This document shows positions 7,717 through 15,394 of a stretch of 24,791 nt of DNA, one piece after another. How positions within the stretch are numbered: position 1 is the stretch's first letter; every line of letters begins with the position of its first letter. Both the position numbers and the translations under genes were made by a program. The notes beneath the pieces are model-generated. The model saw only the letters and a list, made by a program, of their open reading frames with translations. It was not told the DNA's origin and searched no databases. Source of the DNA: CAVPRW01 sp046727435 [NCBI: bacterium]. GTDB taxonomy: Bacteria; Tectomicrobia; Entotheonellia; J063. The stretch spans positions 1-24,791 of the forward strand of contig JBKPCR010000349.1 of assembly GCA_046727435.1 (NCBI GenBank), given 5' to 3'.

Positions 7717-8334
7717 GTGTTGCACGTGTCTCTGACCAGCACCAGACAGAAATCACCTCTGCAGTCCTTTCCGGTCCGTCCAACGATGCCTTCTGCCCGT
7801 GCCCAGCGGCATCGAGATGGCGTCGTTGAGAGCCAGTTCTCATCACTGCCCAGATCGGATTCTCCTTCCAAACTCTTCACAGCTGTGCTCGAATTGCAGA
7901 AGGACCCACGCTTTGGGCACTTGACCAAAGATATCCATTTTATCCCATTGATCCATCCCGCTATGCTCCAAGAGTATGTGGCGTCGACTATTGGACCGAA
8001 CGACTATGCCTGGCTGAGTGAGATTGTATCGACGGTTGCCGTGAAAGCTGTGCTGATCAGCTTCGATTTTTCCGGCCGTAAGAATGCCCATTATCAGCAG
8101 CGCTGCGGAGAAATCAGTAAACTTGGGGCAGCGATCCAGGAGAACTTCGCTGAGTTGTGGTGCACCGGCCATCCGAAATGGAAGGAGGTCGATCTCAACC
8201 AGGAAATCGGCATTTGGAAACGGGATGCCTGCTCGCGAGTGGTGCGTCGGGTATCTCAACAGGCACCTCAAACGGCGGATGACCTCTTGAAGGCCATTAC
8301 CGATATCCTGAAAGGCAAAGGGCAACCACGCTGA
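7717..8334 (+). CDS. Hypothetical protein, start uncertain
   Basis: An open frame of 205 codons from a GTG at 7717. The part after about residue 50 looks like a genuine soluble protein (LQKDPRFGHLTKDIHFIPL, ISFDFSGRKNAHYQQ, ELWCTGHPKWKEVDLNQ) and is rich in charged residues with alternating hydrophobics. The first 50 codons are Ser/Pro/Arg-rich and look untranslated, and no start codon has a good ribosome binding site. An overlapping minus-strand frame (7843-8346) is less protein-like and is taken as a shadow. I recognise no family; no signal peptide or membrane segment is present. It stands alone between the LLM gene and an ABC ATPase gene. Confidence 0.5.
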   Translation: MLHVSLTSTRQKSPLQSFPVRPTMPSARAQRHRDGVVESQFSSLPRSDSPSKLFTAVLELQKDPRFGHLTKDIHFIPLIHPAMLQEYVASTIGPNDYAWLSEIVSTVAVKAVLISFDFSGRKNAHYQQRCGEISKLGAAIQENFAELWCTGHPKWKEVDLNQEIGIWKRDACSRVVRRVSQQAPQTADDLLKAITDILKGKGQPR

Positions 8335-8496
8335 GTGATGGCACATGTCGTGAGCCCAAGTTCACGATCTGAGAGGCAAGCAACGTGACACCTGCATCGG
8401 CGACGGCGCAGTCGGCGCTCACCACCGTGAGAGCGGCACAGTAGACGTAAGCGCACACTTCGGTCTCACCCACCCTCGGCGTGCCATGGGGAACAC

Positions 8497-9615
8497 ATGC
8501 CATTATGCTTGACGGATGCCTATATCATGGACTACGTGCTTGAGCTGTGTGGTGTGAGCAAAACCTTCGGTGACGTGCGCGCGGTAGATGACCTGTCGTT
8601 ACAAGTGCGCAGAGGGGAGTTTTTATCACTGCTGGGGCCGAGCGGCTGCGGCAAGACGACGACGTTGCGCATGGTTGCTGGGTTCGAAAAACCCTCAGCG
8701 GGAGAGGTCTACCTGCAAGGCCAGCCGCTGGGGAGCACACCGCCATACAAGCGCCACGTGAACACTGTCTTCCAGCATTACGTGTTGTTCCCGCATATGA
8801 CCGTCTACGAGAATATCGCTTTTGGCCTACACATGAAGCGGCTCCCGAGGGGTGATATCCAGTCGCGCGTGACCGAGGTGCTGAAAATCGTCGAGCTCAC
8901 CCGCTACGAGACACGCTATCCGCATCAGCTCAGCGGGGGTGAACAGCAGCGGGTGGGATTGGCTCGGGCGCTGGTGAACGAGCCGGCTGTCCTGCTGCTC
9001 GATGAGCCTCTCGGGGCCCTTGACCTGAAGGTGCGCAAGCGCATGCAGCTTGAGCTGAAGCGCATTCACCGCGAGGTTGGCCTCACCTTTCTGTACGTCA
9101 CCCACGACCAGGAGGAGGCGCTGGTGCTGTCTGACCGCATCGCCGTCATGAACCGCGGCCGCCTGGAACAGCTCGACTCCGTAGAGAATATCTATCTGTG
9201 CCCGCACAGCAAGTATGTGTCAGACTTCATCGGCGAGATTAATCTGTTCAGCGGCAAACTTGTGGCGAGCGCCAGCAGCGGTATGACCATACTGACCGTC
9301 GAGGGAGATGCCCTGAGTGTCGACGTCAATGATGCTCTAGCTGTAGGGAATGACGTCGAGGTAGCCGTGCGTCCAGAGAAGATTTACTTATGCACTACCC
9401 CCCCCCAGGGAGAGAACATGTTTGCTGGGGTAGTCGTCGACCACGCCTTTCTGGGGCCGGCGACCAAATACTTTGTGCAGCTCGACAGTGGCAAGGAAAT
9501 CATGGTCTTGAGACAAAATCACGGTGCTCCGGGCGATCGGCTGCTGCGGCCGGGTGAACGCGTCGCGCTCTCCTGGGACCGAGCCTGGGTCAAGGTGTTT
9601 CCACGCGTGAGATAG
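8497..9615 (+). CDS. PotA-like ABC transporter ATPase (orphan)
   Basis: A 372-residue ATPase of the CUT1/spermidine-putrescine/iron import type. It has Walker A GPSGCGKT (47-54), a Q-loop VFQHYVLFPHM (Q93), the signature LSGGEQQR (145-152), Walker B with catalytic Glu (LLLDEP, E170), D-loop GALD, and the H-loop YVTHDQEEAL (H203). A C-terminal TOBE_2 domain covers about 290-370. All catalytic residues are present. The ATG at 8497 has GGGG 5 nt upstream and is preferred; an ATG at 8527 (starting MDYVLELCGV) is also possible. No permease or substrate-binding protein gene is adjacent, so it must serve a transporter encoded elsewhere or be a leftover of a broken operon. The next region downstream is pseudogenes. 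Confidence 0.9.
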   Translation: MPLCLTDAYIMDYVLELCGVSKTFGDVRAVDDLSLQVRRGEFLSLLGPSGCGKTTTLRMVAGFEKPSAGEVYLQGQPLGSTPPYKRHVNTVFQHYVLFPHMTVYENIAFGLHMKRLPRGDIQSRVTEVLKIVELTRYETRYPHQLSGGEQQRVGLARALVNEPAVLLLDEPLGALDLKVRKRMQLELKRIHREVGLTFLYVTHDQEEALVLSDRIAVMNRGRLEQLDSVENIYLCPHSKYVSDFIGEINLFSGKLVASASSGMTILTVEGDALSVDVNDALAVGNDVEVAVRPEKIYLCTTPPQGENMFAGVVVDHAFLGPATKYFVQLDSGKEIMVLRQNHGAPGDRLLRPGERVALSWDRAWVKVFPRVR

Positions 9616-9671
9616 TGGCACCTTGAGACCGGCCTCTGAACGATTTTGAACTGCTCATCCGAAGCGGGCTG

Positions 9672-10304
9672 CTATCCTGCCAATGTGCTTACCACGTCCA
9701 ACAGCACATTGACGCCCTGTTCGAGCTGCGCCGGCTCAGAGTATTCCTCTGGACAGTGACTGCGCCCTCCACGGCTCGGGATGAAGATCATGCCGGTCTC
9801 CACCAACCGGCCATCACCTGGGCATCGTGGACTGCTCCACTCGGCATCTGCATGCAGGAAAGGCCCCGTCGGCCACAAATCTGCTCCAGTAAGCTCTGGA
9901 TGGGCGGCGACAACGCCACAGGCTCGCTTGAGGACATCGGGCGTAGCTCCATGGTCACGTGGCGAGCCCTGGCAATCGCTCGCACCAGAGGTTCCACCTG
10001 GTTCCACTTGGCACCAAGCCCCTCGACATCTCGGAAAACGATGCTGAACCGCCCCCACAATGCTATCGAACCGTTCGGCCGCAGGGACGGCATCGATATG
10101 GGAACCGGACAGCACTGCCGGCCCCGATCTGGAGAGCGGATTGAGGCGCCCCAGCATGATGCCTGGAGGGATCTCGACCACCTCAAACCCAACCGACACC
10201 ATTTGTGCTCGCAGATACGCGCGTGCAGCCCGTAAGCCACCCAAGCGTCGATTTGCACCTTCTACCGAATTACAGCCCAGCCTAGGGAGGTTGGCACCGT
10301 ACAT
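9672..10304 (-). pseudogene. Remnant of M20-type amidohydrolase (hydantoinase/carbamoylase/allantoate family)
   Basis: Pieces of a Zn-dependent amidase of the AllC/HyuC type, normally about 410 residues, are compressed here to about 210 and spread over two frames. Frame one gives ARAYLRAQM and LSGSHIDAVPAAERFD (10125-10050), matching the metal-site GSHIDTVPxGGRFDG. Frame two then gives SIVFRDVEGLG and PSGAVHDAQVMAG. The reading returns to frame one for TGMIFIPSRGGRSHCPEE and ends at 9672. Thus a large internal deletion of about 200 residues, removing the dimerisation domain, lies near 10050, and a frameshift lies near 9800-9815. It cannot encode an active enzyme. In intact relatives these enzymes split carbamoyl or ureido groups in purine or hydantoin breakdown. 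Confidence 0.82.
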
Positions 10305-10445
10305 GCTGCTAGCTTAGTCGGGCTGGTAAGCTCTTGGGTGTGTTCCGTGTGCGGGGCGCTAGAAGCGATCGCTTCACAGCTCAGTGTGGAAGAGCCCGGC
10401 GGCAGTGCCAGGGGCGTAGGTGAGTTGATATCATGGGGGGGACGC

Positions 10446-10750
10446 ATGCAAGTTCATGCGCCGGCATTGGTACGCCGGGGGACAGTACAAGTCGCCATCT
10501 CAACCGGAGGGAATAGTCCATTGTTCGCGCAACGCTTGGGGGAAAGGCTTGAGGCCTCGATCGGGCCTGAAGACGGGGAGCTCGACAGTGTTCTGAGTGC
10601 CATCCGTGTTGTAGTTCGTTACCGCGAGGAGTCATCGGAGGTCTGGCAAGCTCTGTTCGAGCATCTCATCGAGGCTTCGTGTCGACCGCTGCGGGCCGAC
10701 GTCACAGCCGCTGCGCCCTATGAAGCCTTTGCCGCAAAGGAGCTGCCACC
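10446..10750 (+). pseudogene. Fragment of precorrin-2 dehydrogenase/sirohydrochlorin ferrochelatase (CysG N-terminal/Met8)
   Basis: Inside an open frame of 267 codons (10338-11141), only the piece PALVRRGTVQVAISTGGNSP followed by FAQRLGERLEASIGPEDGEL is recognisable (about 10458-10600). It matches the central segment of siroheme synthase Met8-type enzymes (VPALLRRGxLxVAISTGGxSPALAxxLRExLE). The N-terminal NAD-binding Rossmann motif is absent, and what follows after about 10750 is not protein-like and lies antisense to a minus-strand gene. It is a truncated relic. Intact enzymes oxidise precorrin-2 and insert iron for siroheme. It sits head to head with another relic whose 5' end is 140 bp away. 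Confidence 0.72.
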
Positions 10751-10859
10751 ATGCATCTACGTGATTTCGCCCGCTCAGGCTAGCCGCCGATGCTGGTCAG
10801 CGGCCAGCTCGTGGGAGACATCTATTGATTTCAAAGGCATTTTCTCGGGTGACAGCTCC

Positions 10860-11222
10860 CTAGGCGGAGTCAACCCCGACGCTGAATTCCCGCACAAGCG
10901 GGGATTTTTCCCTCGTCGCAGCTGCAACACTCGGCTTAGGAGCAGGTGGAACCTGCGTGGGGACTGCTCGAGGTTCAAGGGGCAGATAGCGGAAGGGACT
11001 CCCGGTTTGCCGCAGCAGCGCAGCTTGAAAGCGCTCGTAAGTCTGCAATGCCTCGGCCTCGAGGTCGACCGTCACGGTCACCCCCTGACGGTCGACCACG
11101 GTGACAGCGCAGCAGCCTCCTGGTGCAGTGTGGGACGGTAGCACATGAAGAATATGGCAAAAGATCGTGGGGGGGTGCACAACGATTTTCTTTCTCACAA
11201 AAGATGTGATCTGAAAGGCCAT
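10860..11222 (-). CDS. Small hypothetical protein
   Basis: A 120-codon minus-strand frame. Residues 38-80 (CCAVTVVDRQGVTVTVDLE, then TYERFQAALLRQTGSPFRYLP) look like a genuine small domain, with a beta pair followed by an amphipathic helix. The last 35 residues are Pro/Ala-rich. The ATG at 11222 has only a poor ribosome binding site; a GTG at 11144 just before the conserved-looking part is an alternative. It follows the secretin-N-like gene on the same strand with a 153-bp gap. No family is assigned. The opposite strand overlaps the tail of the CysG-fragment frame, which is judged non-coding there. Confidence 0.5.
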   Translation of the reverse strand: MAFQITSFVRKKIVVHPPTIFCHILHVLPSHTAPGGCCAVTVVDRQGVTVTVDLEAEALQTYERFQAALLRQTGSPFRYLPLEPRAVPTQVPPAPKPSVAAATREKSPLVREFSVGVDSA

Positions 11223-11375
11223 CCTAACCGTTATCCCCGAGGGCTCTGAAGGGCTCGTCGGGCTGGGGTTGTGGGGCAGGGCAGGTAGCCGGTGGGGACG
11301 ACTTTCTCCCTACATCATTCTGACCGAATAGTGTCCTCACGGTGCCCCCCCTACACCCCCCTGCTCATGGCCTTG

Positions 11376-12059
11376 TTACTTGGTTTCATTAGGGGAGGAC
11401 TCTTGCTCGTTCGGTGGTTTGTTCCCCATCCCCTTGCTCAGTTGGAACACTTCCCTGACGCGGCGAGTGGCCTCGCTTGGTTCCCCCTGTCCAGGATCGG
11501 GTGTTGACTCCTGAACCGGTTCGACGATTTCTGGGGCTTGCCTCCTGCCCTTGCGGACTGGAGTGCCGGCATTTGGCTCGTTGCCTTGCACGCGCGGCTC
11601 GACGACGGTTGCTGGGCGGGGGGTCGTGTCTTGCCCCTCCCCCAACACGCGCACTTCTGAAATCGTCACCGTCCCCCCCGGTCCATGGGCATACAGGAAG
11701 ATATGACTCAGGGACGCCAGCCGTAGCAGACGGCGGAGTCCTTCTTCCAGCTCAACGCTTGCGAAACGCGCACTGACCCTCTTGCCTGAGCTTGGGCCGG
11801 AAGATATTCGGATGCCGCCCTGCCGCCCGACCTGGGCCAAGACCTCCCCCAGATCCGCCTCCTGCAAGTCTACAGACAGCCGCCCTTCTTGGACAACGAC
11901 ATAAAGACCTTTCGCTGTACTCCTCTGGCGCGTGCCCTCCGCTTGCAGTCCTTTTCCCTGGGACCAGGCTCCCGTGCAAGGGATGAGGAGGACGAGAAGA
12001 CCTGCGACGATGCCGAAGAGCCAGTATCCTGTGTATCGGTGATGTCGAGTCGACACCAT
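11376..12059 (-). CDS. Membrane-anchored or exported protein with secretin-N-like domain
   Basis: A 227-residue protein with an N-terminal hydrophobic segment (13-30, WLFGIVAGLLVLLIPCTG) ending near AWSQG, consistent with a signal peptide or anchor. Residues 52-138 (VVVQEGRLSVDLQEADLGE, VLAQVGRQGGIRI, VSARFASVELEEGLRRLL) resemble the secretin/TonB short N-terminal (STN) fold seen in PilQ, GspD and FecA. The remainder (140-227) is Pro/Glu/Thr-rich and probably disordered. The start at 12059 is chosen over an upstream ATG (12116) because AGGGAG lies 7 nt before it. No secretin barrel or TonB receptor follows, so the domain works alone. It lies 90 bp after the Asp-box propeller gene on the same strand and is probably co-transcribed. 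Confidence 0.75.
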   Translation of the reverse strand: MVSTRHHRYTGYWLFGIVAGLLVLLIPCTGAWSQGKGLQAEGTRQRSTAKGLYVVVQEGRLSVDLQEADLGEVLAQVGRQGGIRISSGPSSGKRVSARFASVELEEGLRRLLRLASLSHIFLYAHGPGGTVTISEVRVLGEGQDTTPRPATVVEPRVQGNEPNAGTPVRKGRRQAPEIVEPVQESTPDPGQGEPSEATRRVREVFQLSKGMGNKPPNEQESSPNETK

Positions 12060-12149
12060 ATGTGCTCCCTGTGATGTCACGCCACAACACGGCGGCACCA
12101 GCGATGCTTCGTTCACACGACGATCCGACCGAAGGCGGAAGCAGGCGAC

Positions 12150-13472
12150 CTAGCGGGCCGACGTCTGGCGAATGCTTGGGGCCACCACCTTGACGACGAT
12201 ATCTTTACCATCTTGCCGAGTGACTTCCCAGGCGAGGACCGCGGCTCTATCCTGAAGCATGGCGATCTGTAGCCTGACGGCAGCCTCCCCAGATTTCTGC
12301 TCGTCTGCGCGGATGTCCGGGTTGAGCCATGTCTTCCCGAAGTCGGTCGACCAGATGAGGTGGATCCCCTCCTGCTGGTCGTGTCCACGATTCTCCTGCC
12401 AGGCGACCGCAATGGTCCCCTTCCCGTCGAGGGCAATCTGGGGGAGCTGAGCCTCCGCCTCGCCTGGGGGACCAGCGTTAAGGCGGAGCCCCTCGGTGCG
12501 CCAGCTCTTCCCGAAGTCTGAGGACATGTTGAGGTAGATGTCCCACCCCCCGTGCCTGGCATCCTGCCAGGCCACGTACACATGCCCTGAGGGATCAGCG
12601 GCCAGGGTGGGTAGGCTGGCGCGCGAGACTTTCGTCTTGGCGACATCCAGTCGTACCTCCTTCGACCACGTCCAGCCGTGGTCGGTCGACGCCACCAGGT
12701 AGATGCCGTACTCCCCATCGCGGTTATCCGCCCAGGCGACATAGAGGTGCCCCCGGTTATCGGCAGCCATCTCCATGGCGCCCTCGACATCCCCCGCGTC
12801 GCCTTTCACGCGGAGATCCTCCCGCCAGGTCCGGCCAAAATCATCCGAGGCCCGGAAGTAGACGCTGCCTCCGCCGTCCCTGGTATCGAACCAGATGGCA
12901 TAGACATGGCCGTGGTCGTCGCTGCGGATCTGGGGCCAGGTTTGCACCACCCGCCCCCGGCCGGCGGCCTCGCCGCTCAGCTTCAGATCCTGCGGGAGCC
13001 AGGTCGCGCCATAATCGTCTGATCGATTGAAGTAGATGCGATGGCCCCCGGACCTTTCCCTTCGGTTAGCATCTCCGCCTTCAGTCCGCTCATCGGACCA
13101 GGCAAGATAGATATGGCCTTTGCCATCGGCACTGACTTCTGGAGGAAAAGCGCCATGGACCTGGTTCAGCTTGACGGTAGGCCCGAAGGACGCCCCGAAA
13201 TCCCTAGAGGCGCTCAACAGGACATCTTTCTTGCCATCGCGATGCTTGGTCCACCAGGCGGCGTAGACGTTCCCCTTCCCGTCGCTGTCCACCCGAGGGC
13301 TGGAGGACCGTGACCCGCCAGGTTTCTCCCGGTCGAGCCAGCGAGTGTCCTGCTGCCAGCTCTTCCCCCGATTGATTGAACGGTTGAAGAACATATGACC
13401 TGACTGGCTGTCACGCTCTTTTTTCCAGATGAGATAGATGGCTCCCAGGATGATCGTCTTGAGAATCGTCAT
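12150..13472 (-). CDS. Seven-Asp-box (BNR/sialidase-like) beta-propeller protein
   Basis: A 440-residue protein built of about 57-residue repeats, each with an Asp box S-x-D/N-x-G-x-S/T-W: SINRGKSW (32-39), SRDFGASF (89-96), SDDYGATW (151-158), SDDFGRTW (209-216), STDHGWTW (262-269), SSDFGKSW (317-324) and STDFGKTW (375-382). Each is paired with a VYxAWxDxRxG strand motif. This predicts a sialidase-fold propeller. I cannot identify a full catalytic Arg triad, so glycoside hydrolase activity is not claimed. The ATG at 13472 has a clear GAGGAG. Oddly, the first repeat strand (IYLIWKKERD) begins at residue 12, leaving no room for a classic signal peptide although neighbours are exported. The N-terminus may have been lost, or the first 15 hydrophobic residues act as a weak anchor. 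Confidence 0.88.
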   Translation of the reverse strand: MTILKTIILGAIYLIWKKERDSQSGHMFFNRSINRGKSWQQDTRWLDREKPGGSRSSSPRVDSDGKGNVYAAWWTKHRDGKKDVLLSASRDFGASFGPTVKLNQVHGAFPPEVSADGKGHIYLAWSDERTEGGDANRRERSGGHRIYFNRSDDYGATWLPQDLKLSGEAAGRGRVVQTWPQIRSDDHGHVYAIWFDTRDGGGSVYFRASDDFGRTWREDLRVKGDAGDVEGAMEMAADNRGHLYVAWADNRDGEYGIYLVASTDHGWTWSKEVRLDVAKTKVSRASLPTLAADPSGHVYVAWQDARHGGWDIYLNMSSDFGKSWRTEGLRLNAGPPGEAEAQLPQIALDGKGTIAVAWQENRGHDQQEGIHLIWSTDFGKTWLNPDIRADEQKSGEAAVRLQIAMLQDRAAVLAWEVTRQDGKDIVVKVVAPSIRQTSAR

Positions 13473-13833
13473 CTCACTCCTCTTTCATCTACCTGTAGCT
13501 GCGGAGGGCGCCTGATACGCGCGCCTCGCTTCGCCATCCATACGGCCATGGCGGCAGCTCCTCAGCACATAAAAACCTCACCGCATCCAGAGAATATCCA
13601 CGCAGCATAGGAGGGTGGTACCATCGTCTGGCGATGTACTCGAGCAGGAGGCTAAAGCTTTGAGCGATCAGGATAGCTATAGGACTTCTGGGCAAAAACA
13701 GAGAGTAACTCATCCCCGAATAGAACACCTTAAAATCGCCGCAGAAGCGAGCAGGAGGCGAGAGCTCGTAAGCCCCTCGCCTCCGGCATTGCTGCCCTTA
13801 AGCCCGGCTACAGGCTTGAGGGCTTCGTTCTGA
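13473..13833. other. Intergenic stretch with two hairpins
   Basis: About 360 bp between two minus-strand genes. A frame of 79 codons (13489-13728, minus) is hydrophobic but has no start signal and is not accepted as a gene. Two strong hairpins lie at 13754-13784 and 13794-13823, next to the stop codon of the preceding minus-strand gene. The leader of the propeller gene occupies the left end. Confidence 0.5.
13754..13823 (-). terminator. Tandem hairpins after the frameshifted secreted-protein gene
   Basis: Going along the minus strand, the first stem pairs 13813-13823 with 13794-13804 (GCCCTTAAGCC arms, one G-U) around an 8-nt loop, starting 11 bp after the stop codon. A second perfect 9-bp stem pairs GGAGGCGAG (13754-13762) with CTCGCCTCC (13776-13784). 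Neither is followed by a long T-run on the minus strand. They probably act as terminator or mRNA 3' end structures. Confidence 0.5.
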
Positions 13834-14663
13834 CTATTCGGAATGGTGCATATAGCCAGTGCCGATCAGGCGGGCGGGTGAGACTAACTCCGCGAGCGTC
13901 TCCTGGAAGCCCGAGTAGTCTTTCTCGACCACGTCGATCCCGTTGTCGCTGGCGTAGATCTCGATATGGCCTGGTTTTCCCGCACAATTATCATTCGGGA
14001 ACGCGTTCAGGAAGGTGTAATTGAGAGAGGTCAGGCTCAACCGCTGCGTGCATTTGAGATCGAGTCGGCGGGAGCCCAGGTAGATCTCGTCACAGAAGCC
14101 ATCCAAATGAATACCCTTGGCCCATTCCCCGTGACGCGGGGTCCCGTACCTCAGTAGCTCCTTCCTCAGATCCCCTTTAGCGCTGAAGAAGTAGAGGTTG
14201 GTATTAGGCCTTTGCAGGGGATTGAGTCGATTCTGATCAGCGAATTGTCGTTGCCGTTGACCAGGAGAATGTACGTGAGGAACCGATGGCCGTCGCCATC
14301 CAGCAGGACTACCCCCTCCCGCGGGATGCCATTAAACTGGCCATTGGCGTCGGTGTCACTGTGCAACTGGAAGAACTGAGCATCGGTCCTGGTGACCTCG
14401 ACGATAGCATCCGACACAAAGTCGCAAGCAGCGTTGTAGAAAGTCATATAGATTGGGGACCCGCTGTCATCCAGGTCTCGGAAGGACGTATCCGTGACGA
14501 CCAGAAAGGCGGACCAATTGGCGTCGATTTTGTAAAACGGAACCACATGCGCGGTATAGTCCTCCGTCATTGGATCCGCTAACCCTGACCACGCTGGGGC
14601 TGCAATGCCCATGGATAGGGCAAGAGCAGCGATCATGAGCGCACTCTTCCATTGAATTCTCAC
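13834..14663 (-). pseudogene. Exported Cys-containing protein split by a 1-base frameshift
   Basis: Two adjacent minus-strand frames (14663-14166 and 14106-13834) are halves of one gene. The first has a clear signal peptide (hydrophobic ALMIAALALSMGIAAPAWS) and then VPFYKIDANWSAFLVVTDTSF, FNGIPREGVVLLDGDG and IDSIPCKG. The second frame reads NTNLYFFSAKGDLRKELLRYG without a stop into the DGFCDEIYLGSRRLDLKC piece. The span is 830 nt, exactly one base short of 277 codons, so one missing base near 14203-14217 explains the break. The GTG at 14663 is preferred as start because GGGAGG lies 7 nt upstream; the TTG at 14669 is too close. Five Cys residues suggest disulfides outside the cytoplasm. I know no function. 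It may be a real pseudogene or a sequencing error. Confidence 0.8.
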
Positions 14664-14693
14664 TGGCAAACCTCCCTAACTCCCTTAACTTTG

Positions 14694-14710
14694 CGGTGAT
14701 CACTTCACCG
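14694..14710. promoter_or_regulatory. Small dyad upstream of the frameshifted gene
   Basis: CGGTGA (14694-14699) and TCACCG (14705-14710) form an inverted repeat that includes the perfect 8-bp palindrome GTGATCAC (14696-14703). It sits about 30 bp before the start codon at 14663 and could be an operator or a 5' leader hairpin. No promoter boxes are clear around it. Confidence 0.3.
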
Positions 14711-14929
14711 TCTACACATGCGTACCACTACCTCAAAACCACGGCTATTACCGTTCATCTCGCCGCGCGCCTCTCACCTCCTTTCGGTGTCTGGGTTCAT
14801 CTGAGGAAGAGGTCTCCTCACACATCCCCTCCCTGGACTATCCACTCGGTGGTGGAGTGCATCGCATGACGCGCCAGCGGGCGTCCCCGTATGCTGACCA
14901 CGTCGCTAGCTTTGGGGATGCACGCGGTA

Positions 14930-15394
14930 CTACTCGCCCTGTCGTTTCACCCACTCTTCCCGGACGACGATCTCTTGCTTCCGTTGGTCGAGATGCGGGT
15001 ATTTGATCCGAATCAGGGTGCGCACCGTGAGGACGGCTTTCGCCTCGTCGATCTGCACCCCCTCGATCCGGGCCTCCAGATACTGCAGGGGGCCCTGCAC
15101 TTGAATGTAGTCGGTCAAGCTGAGCTGCCGTCGCACCTTCGGTTCGAGCAAGCCATACTGGAGGGCATAGTCCTCCTTGATCCTCGCCTCCCAGAACGCC
15201 TGACCGCGTGCTTTCAAACCCATGTCGGGCTCGGCCTTGGCTATTTCCTCAGCTGCCAGGGGCAGAGCTAGCAGGGCCAAGCACAGCAAGGCACCCAGCA
15301 GGGCCCGAGGTCTTCGCCTTGCCTGTGGGCCTCGCCAGTCGCGCTCAACGCCCCGCCAATTGCCTTCCCGACGCCACTGTCGCCAACCGAACAT
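14930..15394 (-). CDS. Hypothetical exported protein
   Basis: A 154-residue protein with an Arg-rich N-terminus followed by a hydrophobic segment (ALLGALLCLALLALPLAAEE, about 31-50), typical of a signal peptide cleaved near PLAAEE. The mature part is about 100 residues with an Arg/Lys/Glu-rich helix (AFWEARIKEDYALQYGLL) and then beta-like stretches (LQYLEARIEGVQI, AVLTVRTLIRIKYPH). This layout recalls small NTF2/SnoaL-like exported proteins, but no family is certain. The ATG at 15394 has GAGGTTGAGG just upstream. That site lies inside the 3' part of the preceding open frame, so translation is probably coupled. It belongs to the run of exported minus-strand proteins. Confidence 0.68.
   Translation of the reverse strand: MFGWRQWRREGNWRGVERDWRGPQARRRPRALLGALLCLALLALPLAAEEIAKAEPDMGLKARGQAFWEARIKEDYALQYGLLEPKVRRQLSLTDYIQVQGPLQYLEARIEGVQIDEAKAVLTVRTLIRIKYPHLDQRKQEIVVREEWVKRQGE

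Noticed and set aside
7843-8346. Minus-strand frame of 167 codons opposite the hypothetical gene at 7717-8334
   Set aside because: Composition is less protein-like (His/Arg/Leu-rich with no motif) and there is no ribosome site. The plus strand is the better candidate.
10750-11141. Continuation of the CysG-fragment frame to 11141
   Set aside because: After about 10750 it has Arg/Ser/Cys-rich shadow-like sequence and lies antisense to a more credible minus-strand frame.
13489-13728. Hydrophobic 79-codon minus-strand frame before the propeller gene
   Set aside because: No ribosome site, no motif, and it covers a promoter/leader region; judged to be chance.
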